Below, piece after piece: positions 1 through 7,890 of a stretch of DNA of 64,000 nt (its first letter is position 1; every line of letters begins with the position of its first letter). The DNA is taken from assembly GCF_000153125.2 (NCBI RefSeq), contig NZ_CM002299.1, positions 1,487,075 through 1,551,074 of the forward strand, in the 5' to 3' direction. The stretch comes from Congregibacter litoralis KT71 (lineage in GTDB: Bacteria; Pseudomonadota; Gammaproteobacteria; Pseudomonadales; Halieaceae). The notes under the pieces were generated by a model, which worked only from the letters and a program-made list of their open reading frames with translations, did not search any database and was not told the origin of the DNA. The position numbers and the translations under genes are program-made.

Positions 1-419
1 TTGCTATCCTGCGCAGGTTTGGGTTCGTTGAGCCAATCGATTTGGTCTATGTATTCGTTGGCCTTAGATGCTGACTCTCTCTCCAGCGAATATTTTGGGA
101 ACGCACCTCTAGACCCAACGTGGCACATGACTAGCTCGAACGGCCCTGCGAGCAGCGCTACATGTGAGGGGCCTCCTCCAGCGGGCTGCACTTCTTTGAA
201 TGTCACACCGTGCTTTCTAGCGAGTCTACGAAGCAGGGTTTCGGCTTGGCCTCTACGATAGTAGCCGAGGCAGTATTGAGCTTCGCTCTTATCGAGGTCC
301 GGGTCCTGCTGCAGCACCCCATGAGAGCTCATGTAGAGACCCGGCATACGATCTATTAGCTCGCAGACAAAGGAAGGCGGGAGGTGATCGATCAAAAGCT
401 GCTTCAGCGTGATTGACAT
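1..419 (-). CDS. Unrecognised accessory protein, 3' end beyond window
   Basis: An open frame runs from an ATG at 419 leftwards off the window edge, giving at least 139 residues (starting MSITLKQLLIDHLPPSF). I do not recognise the family. The visible part is soluble, with no signal peptide or membrane segment. It uses codons such as AGA, CTA and ATA that are rare in the rest of the window, and the upstream DNA is AT-rich, so it probably belongs to horizontally acquired DNA. A 25-bp palindrome lies 30 bp upstream of the start, which suggests a dedicated repressor, possibly encoded outside the window. The plus-strand open frame over 1-261 is its shadow. Confidence 0.55.
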   Translation of the reverse strand, partial: MSITLKQLLIDHLPPSFVCELIDRMPGLYMSSHGVLQQDPDLDKSEAQYCLGYYRRGQAETLLRRLARKHGVTFKEVQPAGGGPSHVALLAGPFELVMCHVGSRGAFPKYSLERESASKANEYIDQIDWLNEPKPAQDS

Positions 420-448
420 GTTAGGTTCAGCATATTCTATGGCATATC

Positions 449-473
449 GACAAAATATTGCAAATAATTTGTC
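449..473. promoter_or_regulatory. 25-bp operator-like palindrome
   Basis: A near-perfect inverted repeat with arms GACAAA and TTTGTC and a largely symmetric AT-rich centre. It lies just upstream of the minus-strand gene starting at 419. On the minus strand a TTGCAA element, an 18-bp spacer and TAGAAT form a plausible promoter that overlaps it. Size and symmetry fit a dimeric HTH repressor of the phage or toxin-antitoxin kind. The regulator is not identified. Confidence 0.5.
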
Positions 474-741
474 AAAAAGCAATAGCGTCTTGAAAACTAT
501 AGGCAAACGGGGCGTAGGCGAATGCCTGATGAAGGTCGGCGTACCAACAAGGCCTCTTCCCTGCTGTTCCCTGATGGCCTGAGAGCTGTACGCACTGTTT
601 TTCGATAACAGATTGATTGTTAGAAGATTTCTAACGACCGCTCGGGCAGGTTGGGGTTTCTTAGCGGATTTTCCTTGTAGAATTCGCTGGAACAGGGAAG
701 TTTTGAGGGGAGAACAGTTAGCGAGGGACTACCACCACCGC
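474..741. other. Intergenic stretch with no recognisable gene
   Basis: No open frame with a credible start and no tRNA or tmRNA feature is visible. Short complementary blocks (CTTCCCTG near 553 and CAGGGAAG near 694) could pair if the region is transcribed, and a strong terminator follows at 742, so a small RNA is possible but unsupported. Confidence 0.3.
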
Positions 742-785
742 CAGACATAAAAAAGGGCCCCCAGCGGGGCCTTTTTTTATGTCTG
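742..785. terminator. Strong bidirectional intrinsic terminator
   Basis: A stem of about 20 bp (CAGACATAAAAAAGGG pairing with the matching right arm) closes on a CAGC loop. It contains an A-run on the left arm and a T-run on the right arm, so it can end transcription from either side. It separates the accessory segment from the insertion sequence. Confidence 0.8.
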
Positions 786-811
786 TTAGATGAAGGCGGT
801 TAGACGAGAAC

Positions 812-819
812 CCTTTGGT
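812..819. repeat. Left 8-bp target-site duplication of the IS
   Basis: CCTTTGGT directly abuts the outer left terminal repeat and is repeated exactly at 2160-2167 next to the right end. Eight bases is the usual duplication length for ISL3-family elements. Confidence 0.85.
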
Positions 820-853
820 GGCTCTCCCCACTTAACGGGGGATGGACCGTTTC
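820..853. repeat. Outer copy of duplicated IS left terminal repeat
   Basis: 34 bp identical to 856-889, starting GGCTCTCCCC and ending GACCGTTTC, at a 36-bp period. It directly abuts the left target-site duplication, so it is the end that was used in the last transposition. Confidence 0.9.
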
Positions 854-855
854 GG

Positions 856-889
856 GGCTCTCCCCACTTAACGGGGGATGGACCGTTTC
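856..889. repeat. Inner copy of duplicated IS left terminal repeat
   Basis: Identical to 820-853 and only three bases from the transposase stop codon. Preceded by GG, which gives GGGGCTCT, as at the right end. Confidence 0.9.
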
Positions 890-892
890 TCA

Positions 893-2083
893 CTAAACAC
901 GATTGATGATGCCATCCCACCCGCAGTGGGTTAAGACCCTCAATCGATAGTTTTCAAAATTTCTAAATCCGTACGCTCTTCGCGTCATCATCTCCATCTT
1001 CGTGTGGAAGCCCTCCGTGGGCCCGTTGCTCTTACTGAATCGCCACATCATGACGATGGGCTCAAGCCAGGACGTCAGAGTTCTCGCCAGCCGCCTCAGC
1101 GGACTGTGGCGCAGCTGCTCGATCAACGCCAGCAGTTCAGGCAGCTTCTTCTGGGCCGTTTTCTTCCTCAGATTCTTGAGTAGCATCAGCTCGTTGAGGT
1201 GTTGCTTGGCGTCGTAGAGTGCGGCGAGGCCGGGATAGTCGCTCAGATAGCGCTGCAGGTTCTCGCGCTGCTCCGGCTTCAAGCGCCAGGCATGGCGCCG
1301 CATGAGGCTTAGCAGGCCACGGTTTCTGCGACCCTCGGGGTGCACGTCTTTCCAGGCGTTGAGGAAGTGCTGATTGACCAGGCGAATGACGTGGAATCGA
1401 TCAGCGACGATCGTGGCGCCGGGAAAGTACTGGCGGGCGATGCTGCGATAGGTCTCGGACAGATCCATCACCACGAGCTTGACGTTGTCTTTGCCCGGCA
1501 AACGCCGCAGATAGCTGTCCAGGCTGGCCTGGGAGCGTCCCAGGCGCACATCGAAGACTTTGTGGCGCCGCAGGTCGACCAATGTGGTCGCGAAGCCGCG
1601 CTTGCGGGTGAAGAAGTGCTCATCAATCCCGAGGACCTTGGGGCAGGGGCGGTTCGACATCTCCGAGACGCGTCGCTCACAGTGGCCGTGGTACCAGCGT
1701 TCAGTAGTGGCTGCGCTGATGCCATGGGTGCGTGTGAGCTTGGCCTGGGTGACCCCGCCATCGTGGGTCTCGAAGACCTCGTGGCGAAACGCCTCGGAGG
1801 CTCGATAGCGCGGCCGTACGCCTTTGAATCGATGGCGGAAATAGCGACCGCAGCGCGGGCAGTGATACTTCGGTGCTCTGAGATGCAGAGTGATGAGCTG
1901 GTTGCCTTGGCGTGTGTGCTTCAGAGTTCTCTGGTACGTCGCTTTAATCCGGACTCGCGGATACTCACAGTGCAAACAGCAGGGTCGCTGCTTGGGTTTG
2001 GCATAGACAGAAATCGCATCATTACGATCGACGCGTTCGACCTCCAACTCTGGAAGTCCTAGTATTACTCCTGCGTGGGACAT
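893..2083 (-). CDS. ISL3-family transposase
   Basis: A 396-residue DDE transposase that catalyses transposition of the surrounding element. The N-terminal region has Cys-rich zinc-finger segments (CCLHC, then CPRCGRYF), followed by an HTH-like region and the catalytic core: VLGIDEHFF with the first Asp, then VVMDLSETYR and ADRFHVIRLVN with the second Asp region, and a C-terminal STEGFHTKMEMM-like segment (here GPTEGFHTK) with the Glu. This order is typical of ISL3. The ATG at 2083 has a GGAG ribosome site eight bases upstream; a longer TTG start at 2113 has none. The frame is intact, so the element may be active. Confidence 0.92.
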   Translation of the reverse strand: MSHAGVILGLPELEVERVDRNDAISVYAKPKQRPCCLHCEYPRVRIKATYQRTLKHTRQGNQLITLHLRAPKYHCPRCGRYFRHRFKGVRPRYRASEAFRHEVFETHDGGVTQAKLTRTHGISAATTERWYHGHCERRVSEMSNRPCPKVLGIDEHFFTRKRGFATTLVDLRRHKVFDVRLGRSQASLDSYLRRLPGKDNVKLVVMDLSETYRSIARQYFPGATIVADRFHVIRLVNQHFLNAWKDVHPEGRRNRGLLSLMRRHAWRLKPEQRENLQRYLSDYPGLAALYDAKQHLNELMLLKNLRKKTAQKKLPELLALIEQLRHSPLRRLARTLTSWLEPIVMMWRFSKSNGPTEGFHTKMEMMTRRAYGFRNFENYRLRVLTHCGWDGIINRV

Positions 2084-2131
2084 CGGGTGTTCTCCATTAA
2101 ACCGTTTCCGCAAATTCAGTTTAATGAGCCC

Positions 2132-2159
2132 CGGTGTCCCCCGTTAATGATGAAGAGCC
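2132..2159. repeat. IS right terminal inverted repeat
   Basis: Read on the minus strand it starts GGCTCTTC, contains TAACGGGGGA and ends ACACCG. It matches the left terminal repeat except for a variable block at positions 7 to 13 and a small gap. Confidence 0.85.
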
Positions 2160-2167
2160 CCTTTGGT
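2160..2167. repeat. Right 8-bp target-site duplication of the IS
   Basis: CCTTTGGT, an exact copy of 812-819, immediately after the right terminal repeat. Together with ACCAAAGG at 2181-2188 it restores an inverted repeat that existed before insertion. Confidence 0.85.
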
Positions 2168-2284
2168 TCGACAAACAGCGACCAAAGGAGCTGTTTGGAC
2201 GGGGTCGCTGGCGACACCATTGAACAGGAGTCAGGGCAGCTTACAAATGGTTCGAATTAATCTCTCCTTTTTCCGCTCCTTCCC

Positions 2285-3367
2285 ATGAGCCGCTGGGTTC
2301 AGGTTTACGTCATGCCGCCGGCGGTGTTTGTCTCCGTCATCATGGGTGGCGGATACGGCACCGGTCGCGAGGTGGTGGAGTATTTTTCCCGACACGGACA
2401 GAGTGAGGGTCTTCTGGGCATTCTTGTGGCCAGTCTGGTCTTTGCCATTGTGTTTGCTTTGACTTTCGACTTTGCCCGCCGTATGGGCAGCTATGAGTAC
2501 CGTGAATTCTTCCGGCATTTAATCGGCCCATTCTGGTGGACCTTTGAAGTTTTGTACCTGCTGCTGTTTCTGCTCGTGCTTGCGGTGCTCAGTTCCGCCG
2601 CGGGCAGTATTCTGTCGACCCGATTTGCCATTCCTCAACACCTCGGTTTAATCATGATGCTCGCCGTGGTGGCGGCGATGGTTTTCTTTGGACGGGCGGT
2701 TCTTGAGCGCATCCTCACCGGCTGGATGTTCGCAATGTACGGTGTATTCCTTCTGTATTTCGTCATCATGTTGCAACAGTTTGTGGGGGGCGGGCTTGAT
2801 GTGCCCCTAAGTGCAGAAGCCGTGCCCGGCGCCTTGAAAGGCGGCGCGCTCTACGCACTTTACAATGTCGCCCTTGCGCCCGTGTTGCTGTTTGCCGTGC
2901 GGGGTATTGAGACACGAAAAGAAGCGTATCTTTGCGGGGCACTTACCTCTGGACTGATTATGCTCCCGGCAGTCATGTTCCATATCAGTTTCTCCCTCGG
3001 TCTCCCGCACGTTCTCGGCGAGGCGGTCCCGGTCTACTGGATGATCGAGCAGTACGCACCATCCTGGATGTTGCCTGTCTATCTGATTGCGCTGTTGGGA
3101 ACGCTGGCGCAGACCGGTGCAGGGCTTGTACAGGGCGTGATCGAACGCGTTGAATTTGCGCTGATGCCTGACAGGGACGACGGAATGGGGCATTGGCCGA
3201 GGGCGCTGCTTGCTGTGACAGCCCTGGGAGTAAGCGCCGCCTTTGCATCTCTGGGCATCATTTCACTGATTGCACGGGGCTATTCGGCTATGGCGGTGGG
3301 CTTTGCCATCGTTTACGTTGCTCCCTTGCTAATGCTCAGTTACTCAAAAACACGCAGGCACCCTTGA
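2285..3367 (+). CDS. YkvI-like APC-superfamily membrane transporter
   Basis: A 360-residue inner-membrane protein with about ten hydrophobic helices. It resembles the uncharacterised YkvI family (COG3949), which belongs to the amino acid/polyamine/organocation superfamily. The glycine-rich first helix (VSVIMGGGYGTGREVVEYF) fits the broken substrate-binding helix of that fold. The substrate is unknown. It precedes an exported N-acyl-amino-acid-hydrolase-like enzyme by 17 bp, so the pair may take up or release an amino acid derivative. The ATG at 2285 follows a stop in the neighbouring frame, and no strong ribosome site is seen. The IS lies 125 bp upstream, so its native promoter may be disturbed. 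Confidence 0.75.
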   Translation: MSRWVQVYVMPPAVFVSVIMGGGYGTGREVVEYFSRHGQSEGLLGILVASLVFAIVFALTFDFARRMGSYEYREFFRHLIGPFWWTFEVLYLLLFLLVLAVLSSAAGSILSTRFAIPQHLGLIMMLAVVAAMVFFGRAVLERILTGWMFAMYGVFLLYFVIMLQQFVGGGLDVPLSAEAVPGALKGGALYALYNVALAPVLLFAVRGIETRKEAYLCGALTSGLIMLPAVMFHISFSLGLPHVLGEAVPVYWMIEQYAPSWMLPVYLIALLGTLAQTGAGLVQGVIERVEFALMPDRDDGMGHWPRALLAVTALGVSAAFASLGIISLIARGYSAMAVGFAIVYVAPLLMLSYSKTRRHP

Positions 3368-3384
3368 TTGCTTTGGAGACCGTT

Positions 3385-4902
3385 GTGGATCGATCAATAA
3401 AGAGAAAAACCGTTACCGCCGTTTTGGCCCTCGCGGCATTTGTGCTTACCAGCGTCGCCGGCGCTTACGATCTGGTGATTAATAACGGCCGGGTCATGGA
3501 CCCGGAGACGGGACTGGATAAGGTGATGAACGTCGGCGTCACCGGAGACCGCATCGCAGCCATCACGGAAGAGGCCCTAAGCGGTGACCGTACTATTGAT
3601 GCCAGCGGCAAGGTGGTGGCACCGGGTTTTATCGATGCCCATCTTCACGGCAACAGCCCCATGGCTTATAAGTTAGCGCTTCGCGACGGCCTCACTACTG
3701 CCATGGACCTCGAGTACGGCACTCTCGGCAGCGCCGTGAATGACTGGTATGCGGCACGGAAAGGTAAAACGCAGCTTAACTTTGGTACCGCCTCGAGCCA
3801 TGAACTTGCGCGCTCCCTGGTCCTCGATGGGATTCGCGCCATCGATGTGAGTGAAGCAACCATCAGTCGAACCGGTGGTGATCGCTGGGCAGTGGGCGTT
3901 CCCACCGATGGTCAGCTCACGGCAATATTGGAAGAAATTGATCGGGGCCTTGCTGCCGGCGCCGTTGCCCTGGGATCCACCGTAGGCTACATGCCCGGGG
4001 TGTCAGCCAGAGAGCTTTTTGAAGCCCAGAAGATCGCGGCGGAGCGGGGCCGGGTCAGTGCTCTGCATACGCGGCACACGCCGGGTACGGCAACGACCGT
4101 GCCCAACGGTGTCCAGGAGGTGATGGCCAATGCAGCAGCGCTCCAAGCGCCGCTTCTGGTGATGCATTTCAATAATCCGGGCTGGGAGTTGGTTCAGGAA
4201 CTTATTCTGGGTATGCGCGACGGCGGACTCAATGTTTGGGGCGAGGTTTACCCCTACGCAGCGGGCTCGACGACCTTGAACGCCGTTTTTCTCAAGCCTG
4301 AGTCCTGGATAGAAGAATTGGGTAACCGCTATGAAGACACGCTGTTTGATCCCCAGACCAACAGCTTTCTTACCGAGGCGCGCTATCACGAGCTAATGGC
4401 TGAAGACCCGGGTCGGGGCATTGTCGTCTACAAGATGTCCCCGGACAGTATTCCCCGGTGGCTGCGTATGGAAGGCATTACTCTAGGTTCTGACGGTATG
4501 CCCGTGTCTCCCTCCTTCGCCTGGGACACGCCCTATGCGTCGCTCCCCAATGGACATCCCCGCACCGCGGGTGCCCGTGGTCGTACCCTGCGCATCGCTC
4601 GCGAGGAGGGAATCCCTCTCATGCATGTGATTGCCGCCATGAGCTATCGGCCTGCGAAACACCTCGGTGCCACGGGCCTCGCTGCCATGGACCTTCGCGG
4701 CCGACTCCAGGAGAACATGGTTGCCGATATTGTGATCTTTGATCCAGACACCGTGACGGACAACGCGACTTATGCGCAGGGCATGCGACCCACCACTGGC
4801 ATAGACTATGTGCTGGTCAGCGGCAGGCCCACGGTGGTGCAGGGGCGGGTGCTACCCGATGTGGCAGCAGGGAAGGCGATTCGCTTCCCGGTTTCGCAAT
4901 AG
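3385..4902 (+). CDS. Exported amidohydrolase, D-aminoacylase / N-acyl-D-glutamate deacylase type
   Basis: A 505-residue metal-dependent hydrolase of the amidohydrolase superfamily, likely acting on N-acyl or cyclic amide substrates in the periplasm. The GTG at 3385 is chosen because GGAG lies six bases upstream and the protein then starts with a clean signal peptide (basic MDRSIKRK, hydrophobic stretch, cleavage after VAGA). The frame is open much further upstream, inside the preceding gene. After an N-terminal beta domain come the metal motif HLHG near residue 86, HTRH, LVMHFNN and the Asp of GSDGMP near residue 369. The late GHPRTAG segment resembles D-aminoacylases. It probably forms an operon with the YkvI-like transporter. 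The exact substrate cannot be read. Confidence 0.75.
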   Translation: MDRSIKRKTVTAVLALAAFVLTSVAGAYDLVINNGRVMDPETGLDKVMNVGVTGDRIAAITEEALSGDRTIDASGKVVAPGFIDAHLHGNSPMAYKLALRDGLTTAMDLEYGTLGSAVNDWYAARKGKTQLNFGTASSHELARSLVLDGIRAIDVSEATISRTGGDRWAVGVPTDGQLTAILEEIDRGLAAGAVALGSTVGYMPGVSARELFEAQKIAAERGRVSALHTRHTPGTATTVPNGVQEVMANAAALQAPLLVMHFNNPGWELVQELILGMRDGGLNVWGEVYPYAAGSTTLNAVFLKPESWIEELGNRYEDTLFDPQTNSFLTEARYHELMAEDPGRGIVVYKMSPDSIPRWLRMEGITLGSDGMPVSPSFAWDTPYASLPNGHPRTAGARGRTLRIAREEGIPLMHVIAAMSYRPAKHLGATGLAAMDLRGRLQENMVADIVIFDPDTVTDNATYAQGMRPTTGIDYVLVSGRPTVVQGRVLPDVAAGKAIRFPVSQ

Positions 4903-4931
4903 AGAAGCCGCTGACTTTGCGTTAACGCGCG

Positions 4932-6293
4932 TCAAACCGCCCCGTAGGCCAGCATGGCATCGGCCACCTTGATGAAGCCTCCGATGTTCGCGCCATCCAC
5001 ATAGTTCACGGATCCTTTTTTATTGCCGCCGCTGGAGCCATAGGCAACGCACTTTTTGTGGATGTCCTCCATGATGCTTTTAAGGCGATCGTCCACTTCC
5101 TTGCGACTCCACACGAGGCGCTGGGCATTTTGGCTTTGCTCCAGACCCGACACGGCAACACCACCGGCGTTTGCAGCCTTTGAAGGGCCAAAAAGCACAT
5201 CGGCTTCAATAAAGGCGTGAGCAGCTTCGAGTTCCGTGGGCATATTCGCTCCTTCGCTCACGGCGCAAACGCCATTCCTGATGAGGGTTTTTGCGTCGTC
5301 GAGACTGAGCTCATTCTGCGTTGCGGAGGGGAAGGCGATATCACAGGGTACTCCCCAGGGTTTTTCTCCCTCGTGATAGGACGCGGACTTGTACTTTTCG
5401 GCGTACTCGCTGATGCGGCCGCGGCGTACCTCTTTTAAATCCTTGATAAACGCGATTTTATCTTCGGAAAATCCATCGGGATCGTGAACAAAACCGGAGG
5501 AATCCGACAGGGTGACAACTTTGCCCCCGAGCTCCAGTGCTTTTTCTGCGGTGTAGATAGCGACATTACCGGATCCGGATATCACGCAGGTCTTGTCTTC
5601 GATGCTGTCGCCTATGTGACCGAGCATGTTCTGGCAAAAATAGACGCTCCCGTAGCCCGTGGCCTCGGTGCGCCCGAGGCTGCCTCCAAAGGCCAGGCCC
5701 TTACCCGTGAGGGTGCCGACAAAGCGATTCTCCAGCCGTTTGTATTGGCCAAAGAGAAATGAGATTTCTCTCGAACCAACGCCGATATCACCGGCGGGCA
5801 CGTCTCTGTCCTCGCCAATATGTTTGTGTAGCTCCGTCATCAGTGCCTGGCAAAAGCGCATAACTTCGCGATCGCTCTTACCTTTGGGATTAAAGTTTGA
5901 GCCGCCTTTGGCGCCGCCCATGGGCAGGCCCGTGAGACTGTTTTTGAAGGTTTGCTCAAATCCCAGAAACTTGAGAACGCTGAGGGTGACGCCGGGGTGA
6001 AAGCGCAGGCCGCCCTTGTAGGCGCCTATGGAGTTGTTGAACTGAACACGCCACGCCCGGTTTGCACGAATGTTGCCTTCGTCGTCTTCCCAGGTGACGC
6101 GGAAGATGATGATCCGGTCCGGCTCGGTCATACGTTCCAGGATTTGTGCCCTACGGTAAGCTGGATTGTCCAGTGTGTAGGGCATAACGGACTGAATGAA
6201 CTCGTGGACGGCCTGATGGAACTCGGGCTCTCCGGGATTCCGTTTTTCCAGTCCCTGCATAAAAGCGGTGACTTCTGATGATGCTTTGCTCAT
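4932..6293 (-). CDS. gdhA: NADP-type glutamate dehydrogenase
   Basis: A 453-residue cytoplasmic enzyme that interconverts 2-oxoglutarate plus ammonium and glutamate. The length matches hexameric bacterial NADP-dependent enzymes (about 447 residues). Visible hallmarks are KGGLRFHPGV, the catalytic-lysine segment PMGGAKGGSNFNPKGKSD, the DVPAGDIGVG loop and the Rossmann segment SGSGNVAIYTAEKALELGG. It sits convergent to the amidohydrolase gene, and the 185 bp upstream separate it from the next minus-strand gene, so it is probably transcribed alone. With the cyanophycin and purine loci it adds to the nitrogen-handling character of the window. Confidence 0.95.
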   Translation of the reverse strand: MSKASSEVTAFMQGLEKRNPGEPEFHQAVHEFIQSVMPYTLDNPAYRRAQILERMTEPDRIIIFRVTWEDDEGNIRANRAWRVQFNNSIGAYKGGLRFHPGVTLSVLKFLGFEQTFKNSLTGLPMGGAKGGSNFNPKGKSDREVMRFCQALMTELHKHIGEDRDVPAGDIGVGSREISFLFGQYKRLENRFVGTLTGKGLAFGGSLGRTEATGYGSVYFCQNMLGHIGDSIEDKTCVISGSGNVAIYTAEKALELGGKVVTLSDSSGFVHDPDGFSEDKIAFIKDLKEVRRGRISEYAEKYKSASYHEGEKPWGVPCDIAFPSATQNELSLDDAKTLIRNGVCAVSEGANMPTELEAAHAFIEADVLFGPSKAANAGGVAVSGLEQSQNAQRLVWSRKEVDDRLKSIMEDIHKKCVAYGSSGGNKKGSVNYVDGANIGGFIKVADAMLAYGAV

Positions 6294-6478
6294 GGGGGGC
6301 CTCAGGGATTGGGCAGCAGGCTTATCATGCCAGAGACATACCGTTTATTGGGGCTTTCAGATCACAAAGCTATGGATGTCGGGCGTTGGGCAAGGGCTCC
6401 CGAGTCAGTCTTTAAATGCTTCGACCGCCACGGCGGTGTCCATGAAGTCTCTGAATCGTGCGTCGCCCTCGGCAGCTA

Positions 6479-7255
6479 TCAGGGTATGCTCAGGTCGAGC
6501 TCTCTGGATTTCTGCTGCGCTTCGGCCAGTTCCCCCGAGGATAACTGCAGAAGCACTTCCTGGCGGGCTTGCACTGCTCTGGATTCGCCCCGAGCCGACG
6601 CGAGGTTGAGCCAGACATAGGCATCAACAAGGCTCACGGGTCGTCCCCATCCGGAACGCGACATTTTCCCAAGACCGTACATGGCCTCAGCGTGGCCCTG
6701 ATTTGCGGCTTTGCTGTACCAGTCGAAGGCCTGCACAAAATCCTGCACCACGCCTCTGCCCTGGAAATAGAGATCACCCATGAGGCTCTGGGCCTGGGAA
6801 TGATCCCCGTCCGCTGCTTTGCGGAGCATCGCGATGGCCTCCGATTGCGTAGCGGGGTCGGTGCTGATGTCGAACTCTCGAAGCAGGGCCATGCCCAGTC
6901 GGTACTGGGCGTCCACATCGCCGTTTTCGGCATTTGAATTCAGGCGATCGATGTTCACGGAGGCGCGGGGGTTTATGACCCCGGGGTTGTCGGACCTCTC
7001 GCTCCCGGCCCTTGCCTCGCGCATCGCCCTCTCCCCCGGGCTCTCGCTCAGGGATTGCCATAAGATCACGAGGAATAGCATAACCGCCACGGCTGCCAGG
7101 GAGTGGAAGGTGATCGCGAGGGGGTCGTAGGCCACGAAGCGCGTGCCGCAGCTATTGCAGGTAAACCTCGCCTTCAGTCTACGCGACCGGTCTTTGGCCA
7201 GGGCTTTGCGCGATCGCCGAGCACTCTCGCTGGCACATTTTGGGCAAGTGGGCAC
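6479..7255 (-). CDS. Zinc-ribbon membrane-anchored Sel1-repeat protein
   Basis: A 258-residue protein. The N-terminus is a zinc ribbon with Cys4/Cys7 and Cys33/Cys36 around a basic linker. One transmembrane helix follows near residues 50-70 (ITFHSLAAVAVMLFLVILW), then an Arg/Glu-rich linker, then Sel1 repeats from about residue 110 (VDAQYRLGMALL, SQAQSLMGDLYFQG, AEAMYGLGKMSRSG). Sel1 proteins act as protein-interaction scaffolds; the partner here is unknown. The zinc ribbon would be cytoplasmic and the repeats periplasmic if the helix is a single N-in anchor. It is the last gene of a minus-strand cluster with the flavin-reductase and crotonase genes, 12 bp after the former. Confidence 0.75.
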   Translation of the reverse strand: MPTCPKCASESARRSRKALAKDRSRRLKARFTCNSCGTRFVAYDPLAITFHSLAAVAVMLFLVILWQSLSESPGERAMREARAGSERSDNPGVINPRASVNIDRLNSNAENGDVDAQYRLGMALLREFDISTDPATQSEAIAMLRKAADGDHSQAQSLMGDLYFQGRGVVQDFVQAFDWYSKAANQGHAEAMYGLGKMSRSGWGRPVSLVDAYVWLNLASARGESRAVQARQEVLLQLSSGELAEAQQKSRELDLSIP

Positions 7256-7267
7256 GGGAAAAATTTC

Positions 7268-7861
7268 CTAGGGGCGATTGCGGGTTTCAACGCCGCCTAA
7301 TACACCGTAATCCATATAGCCCATGCGGGTCAGGGGCTCCATGGCGAGGGTATCCACCAAGCCCTCCTTGATGTACCGGTCGTCAATATGTACCGCCAGC
7401 ACCCGTCCTAGAACCAGGCTCCAAACCATGCCGCCTTCGTCATGGGGCAGGGTGAGGGTTTGAAGATACTCGCATTCCAGATGTGCCCGTGCCTCTTTAA
7501 CGCGCGGTGCCTTGATAAGTTTTGAAGGAGCCTGATGAAGCCCTGAAAGCTCAAATTCGTCCACATCTGCGGCGACATGCTTGGATGTCGTGTTCACTTC
7601 ATCGATGAGATTGACGGAGGCAAAGTTGCAGACGAAATCGCCGGTTTCCTCGATGTTGCGCTGCGAGTCTTTGAGGGTCGCACTGGAAAAGCCCACAATC
7701 GCTGGGTGCGTGGAGAGCAGGTTAAAAAAGCTATACGGCGCGAGGTTGGGTTGGCCGTTTGCGTCGAGAGAGCTGATCCAGCCTATGGGCCGCGGTGCCA
7801 CGAGGGCTTTGAGGGGATCGTGGGGAAGGCCGTGATCGTTCGTGGCGGTTTCGTAATACAT
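7268..7861 (-). CDS. Flavin reductase-like FMN-binding protein
   Basis: A 197-residue member of the flavin reductase-like split-barrel family, which binds FMN and often serves as a flavin reductase or flavoprotein oxidoreductase in the cytoplasm. The segment APRPIGWISSLDANGQPNLA followed by PYSFFNLLSTHPAIVGFSS is characteristic. The ATG at 7861 is preferred because AGG sits at proper spacing. A TTG at 7894 would overlap the upstream crotonase stop codon in a TTGA arrangement and add 11 residues. It lies between the crotonase and Sel1 genes in the same operon. The substrate is unknown. Confidence 0.8.
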   Translation of the reverse strand: MYYETATNDHGLPHDPLKALVAPRPIGWISSLDANGQPNLAPYSFFNLLSTHPAIVGFSSATLKDSQRNIEETGDFVCNFASVNLIDEVNTTSKHVAADVDEFELSGLHQAPSKLIKAPRVKEARAHLECEYLQTLTLPHDEGGMVWSLVLGRVLAVHIDDRYIKEGLVDTLAMEPLTRMGYMDYGVLGGVETRNRP

Positions 7862-7890
7862 CGGGATTACCTGCTTAGCTGTTCCTGTCG

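Larger units (their letters stand above)
820..2159 (-). mobile_element. Complete ISL3-family insertion sequence (1340 bp)
   Basis: The element is bounded by inverted repeats that both begin GGCTCT and share the block TAACGGGGGA, and is flanked by the perfect direct repeat CCTTTGGT. It carries one intact transposase gene on the minus strand. The left terminal repeat is present twice in tandem (820-853 and 856-889), and the target duplication places the functional end at the outer copy. The intact reading frame and perfect target duplication point to a recent insertion. The pre-insertion site is one arm of an inverted repeat, CCTTTGGT with ACCAAAGG at 2181-2188. Confidence 0.9.

Noticed and set aside
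545..741. Possible small RNA before the strong terminator, based on short complementary blocks
   Set aside because: The pairing is weak, no promoter is evident, and no known RNA family (6S, tmRNA, RNase P) pattern was found.
820..889. Two identical 34-bp direct repeats, considered as a minimal CRISPR array
   Set aside because: Only two bases lie between them, they match the inverted repeat at the other end of the IS, and no cas gene is present.
1340..2062. Long plus-strand open frame opposite the transposase gene
   Set aside because: It is the antisense shadow of a clear ISL3 transposase; the encoded residues resemble no protein and no ribosome site is present.
6400..6478. Minus-strand reading frame ending in DFMDTAVAVEAFKD just after the Sel1 gene, possibly a gene remnant
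   Set aside because: It is short, lacks a start, and belongs to a different frame from the Sel1 gene; no homology could be recognised.
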